Part shown: piece after piece, positions 15,687 to 23,946 of the stretch
How positions within the stretch are numbered: the first letter of the stretch is position 1
Layout of the letters: every line of letters begins with the position of its first letter
Assembly (NCBI RefSeq): GCF_000725545.1
Contig: NZ_JNZP01000011.1
Span: 184,240 to 248,239, forward strand
DNA: 64,000 nucleotides
Direction of reading: 5' to 3'
DNA from: Streptomyces exfoliatus
GTDB lineage: Bacteria; Actinomycetota; Actinomycetes; Streptomycetales; Streptomycetaceae
The notes under the pieces: model-generated
Databases searched by the model: none
What the model was told of the DNA's origin: nothing
The model's input: the letters and a program-made list of their open reading frames with translations, nothing else
Position numbers and translations under genes: made by a program

Positions 15687-17435
15687 ATGGCTCGGTCGGT
15701 CGGTATCGACCTGGGAACGACGAACTCCGTGGTGTCCGTCCTGGAGGGCGGCGAGCCGAGCGTCATCGCGAACGCGGAGGGTGCGCGGACGACACCCTCC
15801 GTGGTCGCCTTCGCCAAGGGGGGTGACGTGCTCGTCGGCGAGCTGGCCAAGCGGCAGGCGGTGACGAATGTGGACCGCACGGTGCGGTCGGTGAAGCGGC
15901 ACATGGGCGAGGCGGACTGGCGGTTCCCCGCGAGCGGTGATGTGGACGGCCGGCGCTTCACGGCGCAGGAGATCTCCGCGCGGGTCCTGCAGAAGCTGAA
16001 GCGCGACGCCGAGGCGTACCTGGGCGAGGACGTCACGGACGCGGTGGTCACCGTTCCCGCCTACTTCAACGACAGCCAGCGCACGGCCACGAAAGAGGCG
16101 GGCGAGATCGCCGGCCTGAAGGTGCTCCGCATCGTGAACGAGCCGACCGCCGCCGCCCTGGCGTACGGCCTCGACAAGGGGAACGACCAGACGATTCTGG
16201 TCTTCGACCTCGGCGGCGGCACCTTCGACGTGTCCCTGCTGGAGATCGGCGAGGGGGTCGTGGAGGTGAAGGCCACCAACGGGGACACCCACCTCGGCGG
16301 TGACGACTGGGACCAGCGCGTCGTGGACCACCTGGTGACCCGGTTCAAGAACGGGTACGGCGTCGATCTGTCCAAGGACAGGATGGCGGTGCAGCGTCTG
16401 CGCGAGGCGGCCGAGAAGGCGAAGATCGAGCTGTCCTCGGCCACGGAGACCACGATCAACCTCCCCTACGTCACGGCTTCCGCCGAAGGCCCACTGCACC
16501 TGGAGGAGAAGCTCACCCGGGCGCAGTTCGAGAAGATGACGGAGGACCTCCTCGAGCGCTGCAAGGCCCCCTTCCGGCAAGCGGTGTCCGACGCGGGGAT
16601 CAAGGTCGCCGACATCGACCACGTCATCCTGGTCGGCGGATCCACCCGGATGCCTGCGGTGACGGACCTGGTCAGGTCCCTCACCGGGAAGGACCCGCAC
16701 AAGGGGGTCAACCCGGACGAGGTCGTCGCCATCGGCGCCGCGCTCCAGGCCGGTGTCCTCAAGGGTGAGGTCAAGGACGTCCTGCTCCTCGACGTGACCC
16801 CGCTGTACCAGGGCGAGCGCGAGATCGCCGCGTACAACAAGAAGCTCGGCATGTTCGAGCTGACCGGCCTTCCGCCGGCTCCGCGTGCCGTCCCGCAGAT
16901 CGAGGTCGCGTTCGACATCGACGCCAACGGCATCATGCACGTGACCGCGAAGGACCTCGGCACGGGCAAGGAGCAGAGGATGACCGTCACCGGCGGCTCC
17001 TCGCTGCCGAAGGACGACATCGAACGGATGGTCCGCGAGGCGGAGCGGTACGCCGAGGAGGACCACCGCCGACGCGAGGCCGCCGAGACCCGCAACCAGG
17101 GCGAGCAGCTCGCCTACCGGACGGAGAAGCTGCTGCGGGACAGCGGCGACCAGGTCCCTGGCGAGGTGAAGTCCGAGGTCGAGACGGCACTCGCCGACCT
17201 GAAGGAGAAGCTCGAGGGCGGCGACACCGCCGGGATCCGCACCGCCGTCGAGCGGCTGAACACCGCCGCGCAGAAGATCGGCACGGCGATGTACGCCCGC
17301 GCGCAGGGGTCCGAGGCGGGGGCCGGGCCTGCGGCGGGAGCCGGGCCCGCGGCCGGCGGCGGAGCGGGCGATGAGGAGGGCGTCGTCGACGCGGAGCTCG
17401 TCGACGAGGACAAGCGGGAAGGCGGAAGCAAGTAG
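15687..17435 (+). CDS. dnaK: DnaK (Hsp70) paralogue with an internal deletion in the substrate-binding domain
   Basis: The 582-residue product has a complete Hsp70 nucleotide-binding domain: GIDLGTTNS at 6-14, [39 protein letters not shown], and [12 protein letters not shown]. At residue 373 the expected run LDVTPLSLGIETKGG... breaks: LDVTPL is followed at once by [15 protein letters not shown]. About 43 residues that form the first strands of the beta-sandwich peptide-binding domain are missing, in frame (junction near 16805/16806). The rest of the beta domain and a helical lid follow, with a Gly/Ala-rich tail ending in [11 protein letters not shown]. It should bind ATP but probably cannot hold peptides normally. 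No grpE, dnaJ or hspR gene is adjacent. The start is set by GGGAGG 6 bases upstream. Confidence 0.85.
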   Translation: MARSVGIDLGTTNSVVSVLEGGEPSVIANAEGARTTPSVVAFAKGGDVLVGELAKRQAVTNVDRTVRSVKRHMGEADWRFPASGDVDGRRFTAQEISARVLQKLKRDAEAYLGEDVTDAVVTVPAYFNDSQRTATKEAGEIAGLKVLRIVNEPTAAALAYGLDKGNDQTILVFDLGGGTFDVSLLEIGEGVVEVKATNGDTHLGGDDWDQRVVDHLVTRFKNGYGVDLSKDRMAVQRLREAAEKAKIELSSATETTINLPYVTASAEGPLHLEEKLTRAQFEKMTEDLLERCKAPFRQAVSDAGIKVADIDHVILVGGSTRMPAVTDLVRSLTGKDPHKGVNPDEVVAIGAALQAGVLKGEVKDVLLLDVTPLYQGEREIAAYNKKLGMFELTGLPPAPRAVPQIEVAFDIDANGIMHVTAKDLGTGKEQRMTVTGGSSLPKDDIERMVREAERYAEEDHRRREAAETRNQGEQLAYRTEKLLRDSGDQVPGEVKSEVETALADLKEKLEGGDTAGIRTAVERLNTAAQKIGTAMYARAQGSEAGAGPAAGAGPAAGGGAGDEEGVVDAELVDEDKREGGSK

Positions 17436-17498
17436 GACGAACGGCAGGCAAGGTGCGAGCAGTTCGGCGATGAGTCCTGGGTGCGAGGCGATTCAGCG

Positions 17499-18452
17499 AT
17501 GACCGGCAAGAAGATCATCACGGTGTTCGGGGCCACCGGCCGCCAGGGTGGCGGCCTCGTCAGAGCGGCCCTGGCCGATCGGGATCCGACCTTCTCGATC
17601 CGGGCCGTCACCCGGCATCCGGACTCCGACAGTGCGCAGGAGCTGAGGCGACTGGGCGCCGATGTCGTCCGGGCGGACATGGACGACGAGGCGAGCCTCG
17701 CGCCGGCCTTCGAGCACGCGTACGGCGCCTTCCTCGTCACCAACTTCTGGGAGCACGTGTCCGCGGAGCGGGAGAAGACCCAGGCCCGGGCCCTCGCGCG
17801 GGCAGCCTCCCACGCGGGAGTGCAGCACGCGATCTGGTCCACGCTGGAGGACACGCGGGAGTGCGTGCCCCTCGACGACGACCGGATGCCGACCCTCCAG
17901 GAGCACTACAAGGTGCCGCACTTCGACGGCAAGGCGGAAGCGGACCACTACTTCGCCGAAGAGGCGGTGCCGACCACGTTCCTGCGCACCACGTACTTCT
18001 GGGAGAACCTTCTCGACCTCTTCGCCCCGCAGCGCGGCCCGGACGGCGCCCTCCACCTCGCCTACCCCATGGGCGACAGCAGGCTCTCCGGCATGGCGGC
18101 GGACGACATCGGCAAGACCGCCCTGGCGATCTTCCGCCGTGGCGCCGACCTCATCGCCGCCACGATCAGCATCGCCGGCGAACACCTGAAGGTCGCGGAC
18201 ATGGCCGCGGCGCTCACGTCGGCGATCGGCGAGCCGGTGCACTACCGGCCTCTCACCGCGGACGAATGGCGCGCACAGCGGTTCCCGCACGCGGACGAGT
18301 CGGGGAACATGTTCCAGTACTACGCGGACTGCGAGCACCGCTTCACCGCGGCACGGGACCTCGTGGCCGTACGCGACCTCAACCCCGCCCTCCAGGACTT
18401 CGACACGTGGCTCGCCGCCCACCGCGACCGGCTCCGCGCCGCGTGGGCGTGA
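17499..18452 (+). CDS. NmrA-like NAD(P)-binding protein
   Basis: This 317-residue protein begins with the dinucleotide-binding loop VFGATGRQGGGLVRAAL at about 9-25. It has RADMDDEASL near 65 and an NmrA-like body (FLVTNFWEHV, HAIWSTLED, VPHFDGKAEADHYF). NmrA family members sense NAD(P) redox state or reduce small molecules. The catalytic YxxxK of true short-chain dehydrogenases is not visible, so it may be a redox sensor or an atypical reductase. ATG 17499 is used because the Rossmann motif follows at once. It lies 63 bases after dnaK and could share its transcript. Confidence 0.8.
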   Translation: MTGKKIITVFGATGRQGGGLVRAALADRDPTFSIRAVTRHPDSDSAQELRRLGADVVRADMDDEASLAPAFEHAYGAFLVTNFWEHVSAEREKTQARALARAASHAGVQHAIWSTLEDTRECVPLDDDRMPTLQEHYKVPHFDGKAEADHYFAEEAVPTTFLRTTYFWENLLDLFAPQRGPDGALHLAYPMGDSRLSGMAADDIGKTALAIFRRGADLIAATISIAGEHLKVADMAAALTSAIGEPVHYRPLTADEWRAQRFPHADESGNMFQYYADCEHRFTAARDLVAVRDLNPALQDFDTWLAAHRDRLRAAWA

Positions 18453-18820
18453 CCGAGCGCACGGGGCTCGGTTCTGACGCGGCGGCGCGGGCCGGTCCGG
18501 CTCAGCCGGTGGCGCCCGACGCGCGGGCGATGACGCCCGCGATGCCGAGGCCGGCCGGGAGCGTACCGAAGGCCAGGCCGTGGCCGGTTCGCTGCGCGGC
18601 GGCGTGGTGGTGGTGTCGGCGGGTGCGGTCATCGGGCCCTTTGGGCTCGGCGCTCGGCGCTGGTGGACGCGAGCGGGGTGACGTCCCTGGATCGGGGGCA
18701 GGGGGATGGCGGTACGGCCGGCGGTACACGGGGCCGGCTGAGTACAGGGCCGTCGCGGTCACGCCAGAGCCGGGCTCCCCTGCCCGGCCGGGGCGGAGGA
18801 CGTGCCCGTAGGCTCGACGC
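18453..18820. other. Intergenic stretch before the TetR gene
   Basis: About 370 bases without a convincing gene. A minus-strand reading ending at 18502 shows one hydrophobic run (GLAFGTLPAGLGIAGVIA) after several histidines. It could be the tail of a lost membrane protein but has no start or family match. The 8-mer GGCGGTAC is repeated at about 18714 and 18728. A -10-like TAGGCT lies at 18809-18814. Confidence 0.4.
18809..18820 (+). promoter_or_regulatory. Probable leaderless promoter of the TetR gene
   Basis: The hexamer TAGGCT (TAnnnT type) ends at 18814, six bases before ATG 18821. That spacing places the transcription start on or next to the start codon, and there is no ribosome-binding site upstream of the ATG. 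No good -35 is seen, which is common for leaderless Streptomyces regulator genes. Confidence 0.5.
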
Positions 18821-19423
18821 ATGGCTGGAAAGCGGGTGCGGGACGAGGGGCGGGGGCCTGGGCGGCCGCGCGAGGAGCGGGTCGACCACGCGGTACTGGA
18901 CGCGGTGATCGCCCTGGTGACGGAGAAGGGCCTGGGCGCCGTCACCATGGACGCGGTGGCCCAGCGGGCGGCGGTCAGCAAGCCGGCCATCTACCGGCGC
19001 TGGCCGACGAAACAGGACCTGCTGATCGCGGCGGCCGAGTCCCGTATCGGCCCGCTGTCCGTCCCGGACCTCGGGGACTTCCGCACCGAGCTGAGGGTCG
19101 TGCTCTCGACCCGGCTGGAGGCGTACCTGGCACCCGGGGTCGACCGGCTGATGGCCGGCGTCATCGGGGCGGCGGCCGAGGCCGGCGCCGTGCGCAGCGC
19201 GTACGGGGACTACTCCGCCCGCGTCATGAGCGAGACCCGGCACATCCTGGAGCGGGGGATCGCCCGCGGCGACGTGCGGCCGGACATCGACGTCCGCGCG
19301 GTGGCCACGATGGTGGCGGCTCCGCTCGTGTTCCGCCTCGTCGGAGAGTTGGAACCGCCCGACACCGCCCTGGTGGACACGGTGGTCGACCTCGTCTCGC
19401 GCGCCGTGTCCGCGCAGGACTGA
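18821..19423 (+). CDS. TetR-family transcriptional regulator
   Basis: This 200-residue protein starts with a basic arm (RGPGRPREERVD) and a TetR helix-turn-helix at residues 25-70 (VTMDAVAQRAAVSKPAIYRRW followed by PTKQDLLIAA). Its C-terminal half (DFRTELRVVL... YLAPGVDRLMAGVIG, DVRPDIDVRAVATMV) is of the TetR_C ligand-binding type. It likely represses the downstream dioxygenase/transporter/dehydrogenase/ligase operon and is released by a substrate-related ligand. A perfect 19-base palindrome, TCGATACtcccgGTATCGA at 19495-19513, lies between the regulator and the operon and is the best operator candidate. Confidence 0.88.
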   Translation: MAGKRVRDEGRGPGRPREERVDHAVLDAVIALVTEKGLGAVTMDAVAQRAAVSKPAIYRRWPTKQDLLIAAAESRIGPLSVPDLGDFRTELRVVLSTRLEAYLAPGVDRLMAGVIGAAAEAGAVRSAYGDYSARVMSETRHILERGIARGDVRPDIDVRAVATMVAAPLVFRLVGELEPPDTALVDTVVDLVSRAVSAQD

Positions 19424-19440
19424 CCGAAAGCGGTCTCCCT

Positions 19441-19490
19441 CAAGGGGCACTGAAATCGAGGGGCGCGAACCCCTTGCCCTCGCGCGCCCC
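19441..19490 (+). terminator. Overlapping inverted repeats after the TetR gene
   Basis: Two inverted repeats interlock here: CAAGGGG (19441-19447) with CCCCTTG (19470-19476), and GGGGCGCG (19460-19467) with CGCGCCCC (19483-19490). The 5' arm of the second lies in the loop of the first, so the RNA could form either hairpin or an H-type pseudoknot. The simplest reading is a terminator for the TetR transcript; no U-tract follows. Confidence 0.4.
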
Positions 19491-19494
19491 TATA

Positions 19495-19513
19495 TCGATA
19501 CTCCCGGTATCGA
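19495..19513 (+). promoter_or_regulatory. 19-base palindrome, likely TetR operator
   Basis: TCGATAC-tcccg-GTATCGA is a perfect 7+7 dyad with a 5-base centre, the usual size of a TetR-family operator. It lies 70 bases upstream of the dioxygenase start codon, in the only sizeable gap between the regulator and the operon. Binding by the adjacent regulator is inferred. Confidence 0.55.
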
Positions 19514-19516
19514 ATT

Positions 19517-19554
19517 CTCGGTCGTCACCGAACCGAATGCTCGGTCGTCACCGA
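19517..19554 (+). repeat. 15-base direct repeat in the operon promoter region
   Basis: CTCGGTCGTCACCGA occurs at 19517-19531 and 19540-19554, 23 bases (about two helix turns) apart, between the palindrome and the dioxygenase gene. Each copy also contains an internal imperfect dyad (TCGGT...ACCGA). The same-face spacing suits cooperative binding of a regulator, or the copies may come from a local duplication. A partial third copy (CGTCGTCACCG) is at 19561-19571. Confidence 0.5.
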
Positions 19555-19583
19555 CGTCATCGTCGTCACCGCGGAGGTACTCC

Positions 19584-20507
19584 ATGACCACGCCCGCCAC
19601 CACCCCCCAGCCCGTTCTCGACAAGCCCCTGCTGCACTACGGGCGGCGCGTGCTGGAGCGCACGGCTCCGGACATGCCGCCGGTCGCGTACCGGCTCCTC
19701 GACGTCTCCCCGCTCACCCCGCACATCGGCGCCGAGATCAGCGGGGTGGACCTCACAGGGCGGATGGGCGAGGAGCTCGCCGCCGAACTCCGCCAGGCCC
19801 TGCTGGAGTGGAAGGTGCTCTTCTTCCGCGACCAGCGCGACTTCACCCCCGAGCACCACCTCGCCCTCGCGGGCGTCTGGGGCGTGCCCGAGGCGAACCC
19901 CTTCTTCCCCGAGAGCGAGACCGCCGGTGTCTCCCGGCTGGCCAAGGACGCCATGGCCGTCGGCCAGGAGAACATCTGGCACAGCGACCACTCCTTCATG
20001 GCCGCCCCCGCCCTGGGCTCCGTCCTGCGCGCGGTCGAGGTGCCCCCCTCGGGCGGCGACACGATGTGGGCGGACATGGGAGCCGCGTACGACAACCTCT
20101 CCGAGGAGATGAAGGCCCGTGTCGAGGGCCTCACCGCCGTCCACGACTGGGTGCCCAGCTGGGGCTCCGTCATGACCGAGGAACAGATCGCCCACTTCCG
20201 GCAGTCCCTGCCGCCCGTCGAGCACCCGGTCGTCGTCCGCCACCCGCAGACCGGCCGCAAGCTGCTCTACGTCAACGAGCCCTTCACCACGCGCATCGTC
20301 GGCCTGTCGGACGAGGAGAACCGCGAACTGCTCGACGCGCTCGTGCTCCAGGCCCGCATCCCCGAGTACCAGGTGCGCTTCCGGTGGCAGCCGGACTCCA
20401 TCGCGATCTGGGACAACATCGCCGTCCAGCACTACGCGATCAACGACTACTACCCGCGGCGCCGTGTCATGGAGCGCATCGCCGTCGCCGGGGTGCCGCT
20501 CTCCTGA
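19584..20507 (+). CDS. TauD/TfdA-family 2-oxoglutarate-dependent dioxygenase
   Basis: This 307-residue protein matches the taurine/2,4-D/alkylsulfatase dioxygenase family. It shows LTPHIGAEISGVDLTG near residue 47, LFFRDQ, the iron-binding HSD in NIWHSDHSF near 134, the second half with WDNIAVQHYAINDY carrying the distal His, and an Arg for 2-oxoglutarate (RRRVMERI). Enzymes of this family hydroxylate the carbon next to a sulfonate, sulfate or ether oxygen, so that an aldehyde falls off. A GGAGG site at 19573-19577 sets ATG 19584. It is followed by a transporter, an aldehyde dehydrogenase and an acyl-CoA ligase, consistent with an aldehyde product. Confidence 0.85.
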   Translation: MTTPATTPQPVLDKPLLHYGRRVLERTAPDMPPVAYRLLDVSPLTPHIGAEISGVDLTGRMGEELAAELRQALLEWKVLFFRDQRDFTPEHHLALAGVWGVPEANPFFPESETAGVSRLAKDAMAVGQENIWHSDHSFMAAPALGSVLRAVEVPPSGGDTMWADMGAAYDNLSEEMKARVEGLTAVHDWVPSWGSVMTEEQIAHFRQSLPPVEHPVVVRHPQTGRKLLYVNEPFTTRIVGLSDEENRELLDALVLQARIPEYQVRFRWQPDSIAIWDNIAVQHYAINDYYPRRRVMERIAVAGVPLS

Positions 20508-20716
20508 GCCGTCGTCCTGCCCCTCGGAGCGCCGGCGGGGCCTCCGTCCCGGTCGGGTCCGGCCGGGCGTCCCCTTCGGCACCGGCCGGGCGTCCCGGCC
20601 GGTGTCCGCCCGCGCCCGCCGGTCCCCCTCCCCACTCCCCCACTCCCCCTCCTCCATTCCCTCTCGGCGCGGCACCGCACCTCCGCATGCGCCGTCCCTC
20701 TTCTCCGGAGGTTCCC
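20508..20716. repeat. Intergenic segment with a 15-base direct repeat
   Basis: The gap between the dioxygenase and transporter genes holds CCGGCCGGGCGTCCC twice, at 20559-20573 and 20582-20596. A pyrimidine-rich run of CCCCCACTCCCC type follows near 20630-20660. The second repeat runs into GGCCGG and can fold on itself. No gene is seen. Confidence 0.5.
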
Positions 20717-22051
20717 GTGACCGCCGCCGACACCTCGGCCGTACCACCACTCGCAGGGGCCACGCAGGCAGCGGACGACCCCGGCGTCCGCGCCTGGATC
20801 GTCACCGGCATGCTCGTCGTCTTCATGATGATCAACTTCGCCGACAAGGCCGTGTTCGGTCTCGCGGCCGACGAGATCCGGGCCGATCTGGGTCTGTCCG
20901 CGACCGACTTCGGGCTGGCGAACAGCGCGTTCTTCCTGCTGTTCTCCGTGGCCGCGGTCGTGGTGGGCCTGCTGGCCGACCGCGTGTCCCTGAAGCGGCT
21001 TCTGCTGGTCATGGCGCTGCTCTGGTCGGTGGCCCAGGTGCCCGCCGCCCTCGGTGGCGGGCTCGCCGTCCTGATCGGCACCCGGGTCGTGCTCGGGGCC
21101 GCCGAGGGACCCGCGTTCCCCGTCGCCCAGCAGGCCGCCCTGTCCTGGTTCCCGAACGACCGGCGCAACCTGCCCGGCGCCCTGGTCACCCTCGGCGTCA
21201 CCCTGGGGGTGATCACCGCCGCCCCCGGTCTCACCTGGGTCATCCAGAACCACGGCTGGCGCTCGGCCCTCTGGGTGGTCGCGGGCGTGGGTCTCGTGTG
21301 GGCCGCGGCCTGGTTCGTGTGCGGCGCGGACGGCAGGTACCGCGACACCGAGGCCGGGACCGCCCCCGACGCCGCGTCCGCCCCCGCGCCCGGCCCCGCG
21401 CCCGCCAAGTCCCGGGCCTGGCCCGCGTACCGGCGCGTCTTCGCCAGCCGTACCTGGATCGGCACCACCCTGGCGTACTTCACCAGCTACTGGTGCGTGG
21501 CCCTCATGCTGGTGTGGCTGCCGTCCTACCTGAAGAACGGCCTCGGCCACTCCCCCGCGACCGCCGGCACCCTGGTGGCCCTGCCCTGGGCACTCGGTGC
21601 CGTGGTGCTGCTCGGTCAGGCCGCGCTGACCGGGTGGCTGATGCGCCGCGGCGTGGCCAGCCGCTGGGCGCGCGGCCGCGTCGGCGCGGGTCTGCTGTTC
21701 CTCGGCGCGCTGTGCTTCCTCGCCGTTCCCGCGGCCGACGGCACCGCAGCGAAGACGGCGCTGCTCATCGCCGGCTGCGGGCTCGGCGGTTCCTTCGCGA
21801 CCGTCGCGATCACCACCGTCGCCGAACTCGCCCCGGCCGCACGGCGTGGCGGCGCCCTCGGCACGATGAACGCCGTGGTGACGACCGGCGGCCTGATCGC
21901 CCCGACCCTCGTGGGCCGCATGGTCGACAGCCAGGGCACCTCCGGCTACCAGAACGCCGTCGTACTGTCCGCCGTCCTGCTCCTGCTCGGCGCCGTCGTC
22001 GCCTTCGCCCTGATCGACCCGGCGCGCGACGCGGCACGCACCAGCGCCTGA
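20717..22051 (+). CDS. Major facilitator superfamily transporter
   Basis: This 444-residue membrane protein has about 12 helices. The first follows a cytoplasmic 25-residue head, the loop 2-3 motif is present as GLLADRVSLKRLL, and a long Ala/Pro linker (TAPDAASAPAPGPAP) sits between the two six-helix halves. It is closest in pattern to the anion:cation symporter/hexuronate (ACS) branch, which takes up organic acids. Start is GTG 20717 with GGAGG 6 bases upstream. Its place between the dioxygenase and the aldehyde dehydrogenase suggests uptake of the operon's anionic substrate. Confidence 0.85.
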   Translation: MTAADTSAVPPLAGATQAADDPGVRAWIVTGMLVVFMMINFADKAVFGLAADEIRADLGLSATDFGLANSAFFLLFSVAAVVVGLLADRVSLKRLLLVMALLWSVAQVPAALGGGLAVLIGTRVVLGAAEGPAFPVAQQAALSWFPNDRRNLPGALVTLGVTLGVITAAPGLTWVIQNHGWRSALWVVAGVGLVWAAAWFVCGADGRYRDTEAGTAPDAASAPAPGPAPAKSRAWPAYRRVFASRTWIGTTLAYFTSYWCVALMLVWLPSYLKNGLGHSPATAGTLVALPWALGAVVLLGQAALTGWLMRRGVASRWARGRVGAGLLFLGALCFLAVPAADGTAAKTALLIAGCGLGGSFATVAITTVAELAPAARRGGALGTMNAVVTTGGLIAPTLVGRMVDSQGTSGYQNAVVLSAVLLLLGAVVAFALIDPARDAARTSA

Positions 22052-22143
22052 CACCCCCGGCCGCCCGCCCCCGCCCCCGTAGATCAGCCCCGTACTCCCA
22101 CCGATCCACGCCGACCGACGCCCGCCGTCCAAGGAGCCCGACC

Positions 22144-23895
22144 ATGACCTCCCCCATCCTCGACATCGAGGCGCTGAACCGCGCCGTCGCCGAACTGCGC
22201 GAGGGCGCCGGCACCTGGACGGCCACGCCGCTCCCCGAGCGCGTCCGGCTCCTGGAGCGACTGCTGCCGCGGATAGCCGACGGGGCCGAGGACATGGTCA
22301 CCGCCTGCGCCCGCGCCAAGGGCTACGGCCCCGACTCCCCCTGGGCGGCGGAGGACTGGGCAGGGGCGCCGTGGGCCCTGGCCCAGACCACGAGCGCCTA
22401 TCTCCGGGTGCTGCGCCGGATCGCGGCCGGCAAGGAGCCGGTCGACGCCCGCGCCGTACGGGAGCGGGACGGCCGGACGGTCGTCGACGTCTTCCCCGCC
22501 ACCGGCTGGGACGGCCTGCTGCTCAACGGGTTCACGGCCCGGGTGTGGACCCGGCCCGGCACGACGGCTGACGGGGTACGGAGGCGGGCGGCGGCCGCGT
22601 ACCGTGGCCGGCCCGTCGCCTCCGGCGTCGCCCTCGTCCTGGGCGCCGGCAACGTCGCGGCCATCACCGCGCTCGACATCCTGCACAAGCTGTACGTGGA
22701 CGGCCAGGTCGTCCTCGCGAAGATGAACCCGGTCAACGCCTACCTCCGCCCCCATTTCGAGCGGGTCTTCGGCGAGTTCGTCACGCGGGGCTGGGTGCGG
22801 TTCGTCGACGGCGGAGCGGCGGAGGGCGCTCATCTCACCACGCACGAGGGCGTGGACAGCATCCACGTCACCGGCAGCGAGCGCACCCACGACGCCATCG
22901 TCTGGGGCACGGACGAGAAGGCCGAGGAACGCCGCCGCGCGGACACCCCGCTGAACACGAAGCCGTTCAGCAGCGAGCTCGGCGGCGTCAGCCCCTGCGT
23001 CGTCGTGCCCGGCCCGTGGAGCGCCGCGGACCTCCGCTTCCAGGCCGAGCACATCGTCACCAGCAAGATGAACAACTCCGGCCACAACTGCGTCGCCAGC
23101 CAGATCCTCGTACTCCCCCGCGACTGGGACGGCACCGAGCCGCTGCTGACCGAGATCCGGCAGGTCCTGCGCGAACTGCCCGCACGCACCGACTACTACC
23201 CGGGTGCGGACCGGCGGCTTGCGGCCGTGCGGGCGGCGCACCCGAAGGCCGAGGTCCACGGGGAGGGCGACTGCCGGCTCCTGGTCCCCGACGTCCCGAC
23301 CGCCACCGATGCCTCCCACGTCCCCGACGTCGACGGTCAGGCCGACATGTTGCTGACCGACGAGGTGTTCGGCAGCGCGCTGGGCGTCGTACGCCTCCCG
23401 GGCGCCACCCCGGAGTCCTTCCTCGGCGAGGCCGTCGCCTTCGCCAACGACCGCCTCCCCGGCACCCTCGGCGCGACGCTCCTCGTCCACCCGAGAACGG
23501 AGAAGGACCACCGCGCCGCGGTCGACACGGCCTTGGCGGGCCTGCGGTACGGCACGATCGGGGTCAACTGCTGGTCCGCGATCGGGTTCCTCCTCGGCTA
23601 CACCCCGTGGGGAGCCCATCCCGGTCACACCCGCCAGTCCATCGGAAGCGGGGTCGGCTTCGTCCACAATGCCTTCATGCTGGCCGACGACGACATCGAG
23701 AAGACCGTGCTGCGCGCGCCCTTCGCGCCCGCTCCCCGTGGCCTGTTCACCGGTTCGCCCTCGCTGTCGCCGCGGCCTCCCTACTTCGTCACGCATCGCA
23801 CCGGCGCCACCACCCTGCAGCGGGTCACCCGCTTCACCGCGGCCCCTGACATCGCGAAACTGCCCGGCATCTTCGCCTCCGCGCTGCGCGGCTGA
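22144..23895 (+). CDS. NAD(P)-dependent aldehyde dehydrogenase
   Basis: This 583-residue protein is of the aldehyde dehydrogenase superfamily: VLGAGNVAAITALDILHKL for cofactor binding, IHVTGSERTHDAI near 240, a general-base glutamate in SSELGGVSPCVV near 280, and the catalytic cysteine in NNSGHNCVASQ near 318. It is longer than standard ALDHs (about 490) because of an N-terminal helical region and a longer C-terminal part. It would oxidise the aldehyde released by the dioxygenase to an acid. ATG 22144 follows an AAGGAG ribosome site and lies 92 bases after the transporter gene. Confidence 0.85.
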   Translation: MTSPILDIEALNRAVAELREGAGTWTATPLPERVRLLERLLPRIADGAEDMVTACARAKGYGPDSPWAAEDWAGAPWALAQTTSAYLRVLRRIAAGKEPVDARAVRERDGRTVVDVFPATGWDGLLLNGFTARVWTRPGTTADGVRRRAAAAYRGRPVASGVALVLGAGNVAAITALDILHKLYVDGQVVLAKMNPVNAYLRPHFERVFGEFVTRGWVRFVDGGAAEGAHLTTHEGVDSIHVTGSERTHDAIVWGTDEKAEERRRADTPLNTKPFSSELGGVSPCVVVPGPWSAADLRFQAEHIVTSKMNNSGHNCVASQILVLPRDWDGTEPLLTEIRQVLRELPARTDYYPGADRRLAAVRAAHPKAEVHGEGDCRLLVPDVPTATDASHVPDVDGQADMLLTDEVFGSALGVVRLPGATPESFLGEAVAFANDRLPGTLGATLLVHPRTEKDHRAAVDTALAGLRYGTIGVNCWSAIGFLLGYTPWGAHPGHTRQSIGSGVGFVHNAFMLADDDIEKTVLRAPFAPAPRGLFTGSPSLSPRPPYFVTHRTGATTLQRVTRFTAAPDIAKLPGIFASALRG

Positions 23896-23946
23896 AGCGC
23901 GTCGGCCGCCCCTTCCCTCCGCCCCACCCCTCAGAAGGACACCCTC

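Noticed and set aside
20464..22143. Upstream extension of the aldehyde dehydrogenase frame across the transporter gene
   Set aside because: The extension is Arg/Pro/Gly-rich noise. The real start is ATG 22144 with its own ribosome site, and the overlapping transporter has proper membrane helices.
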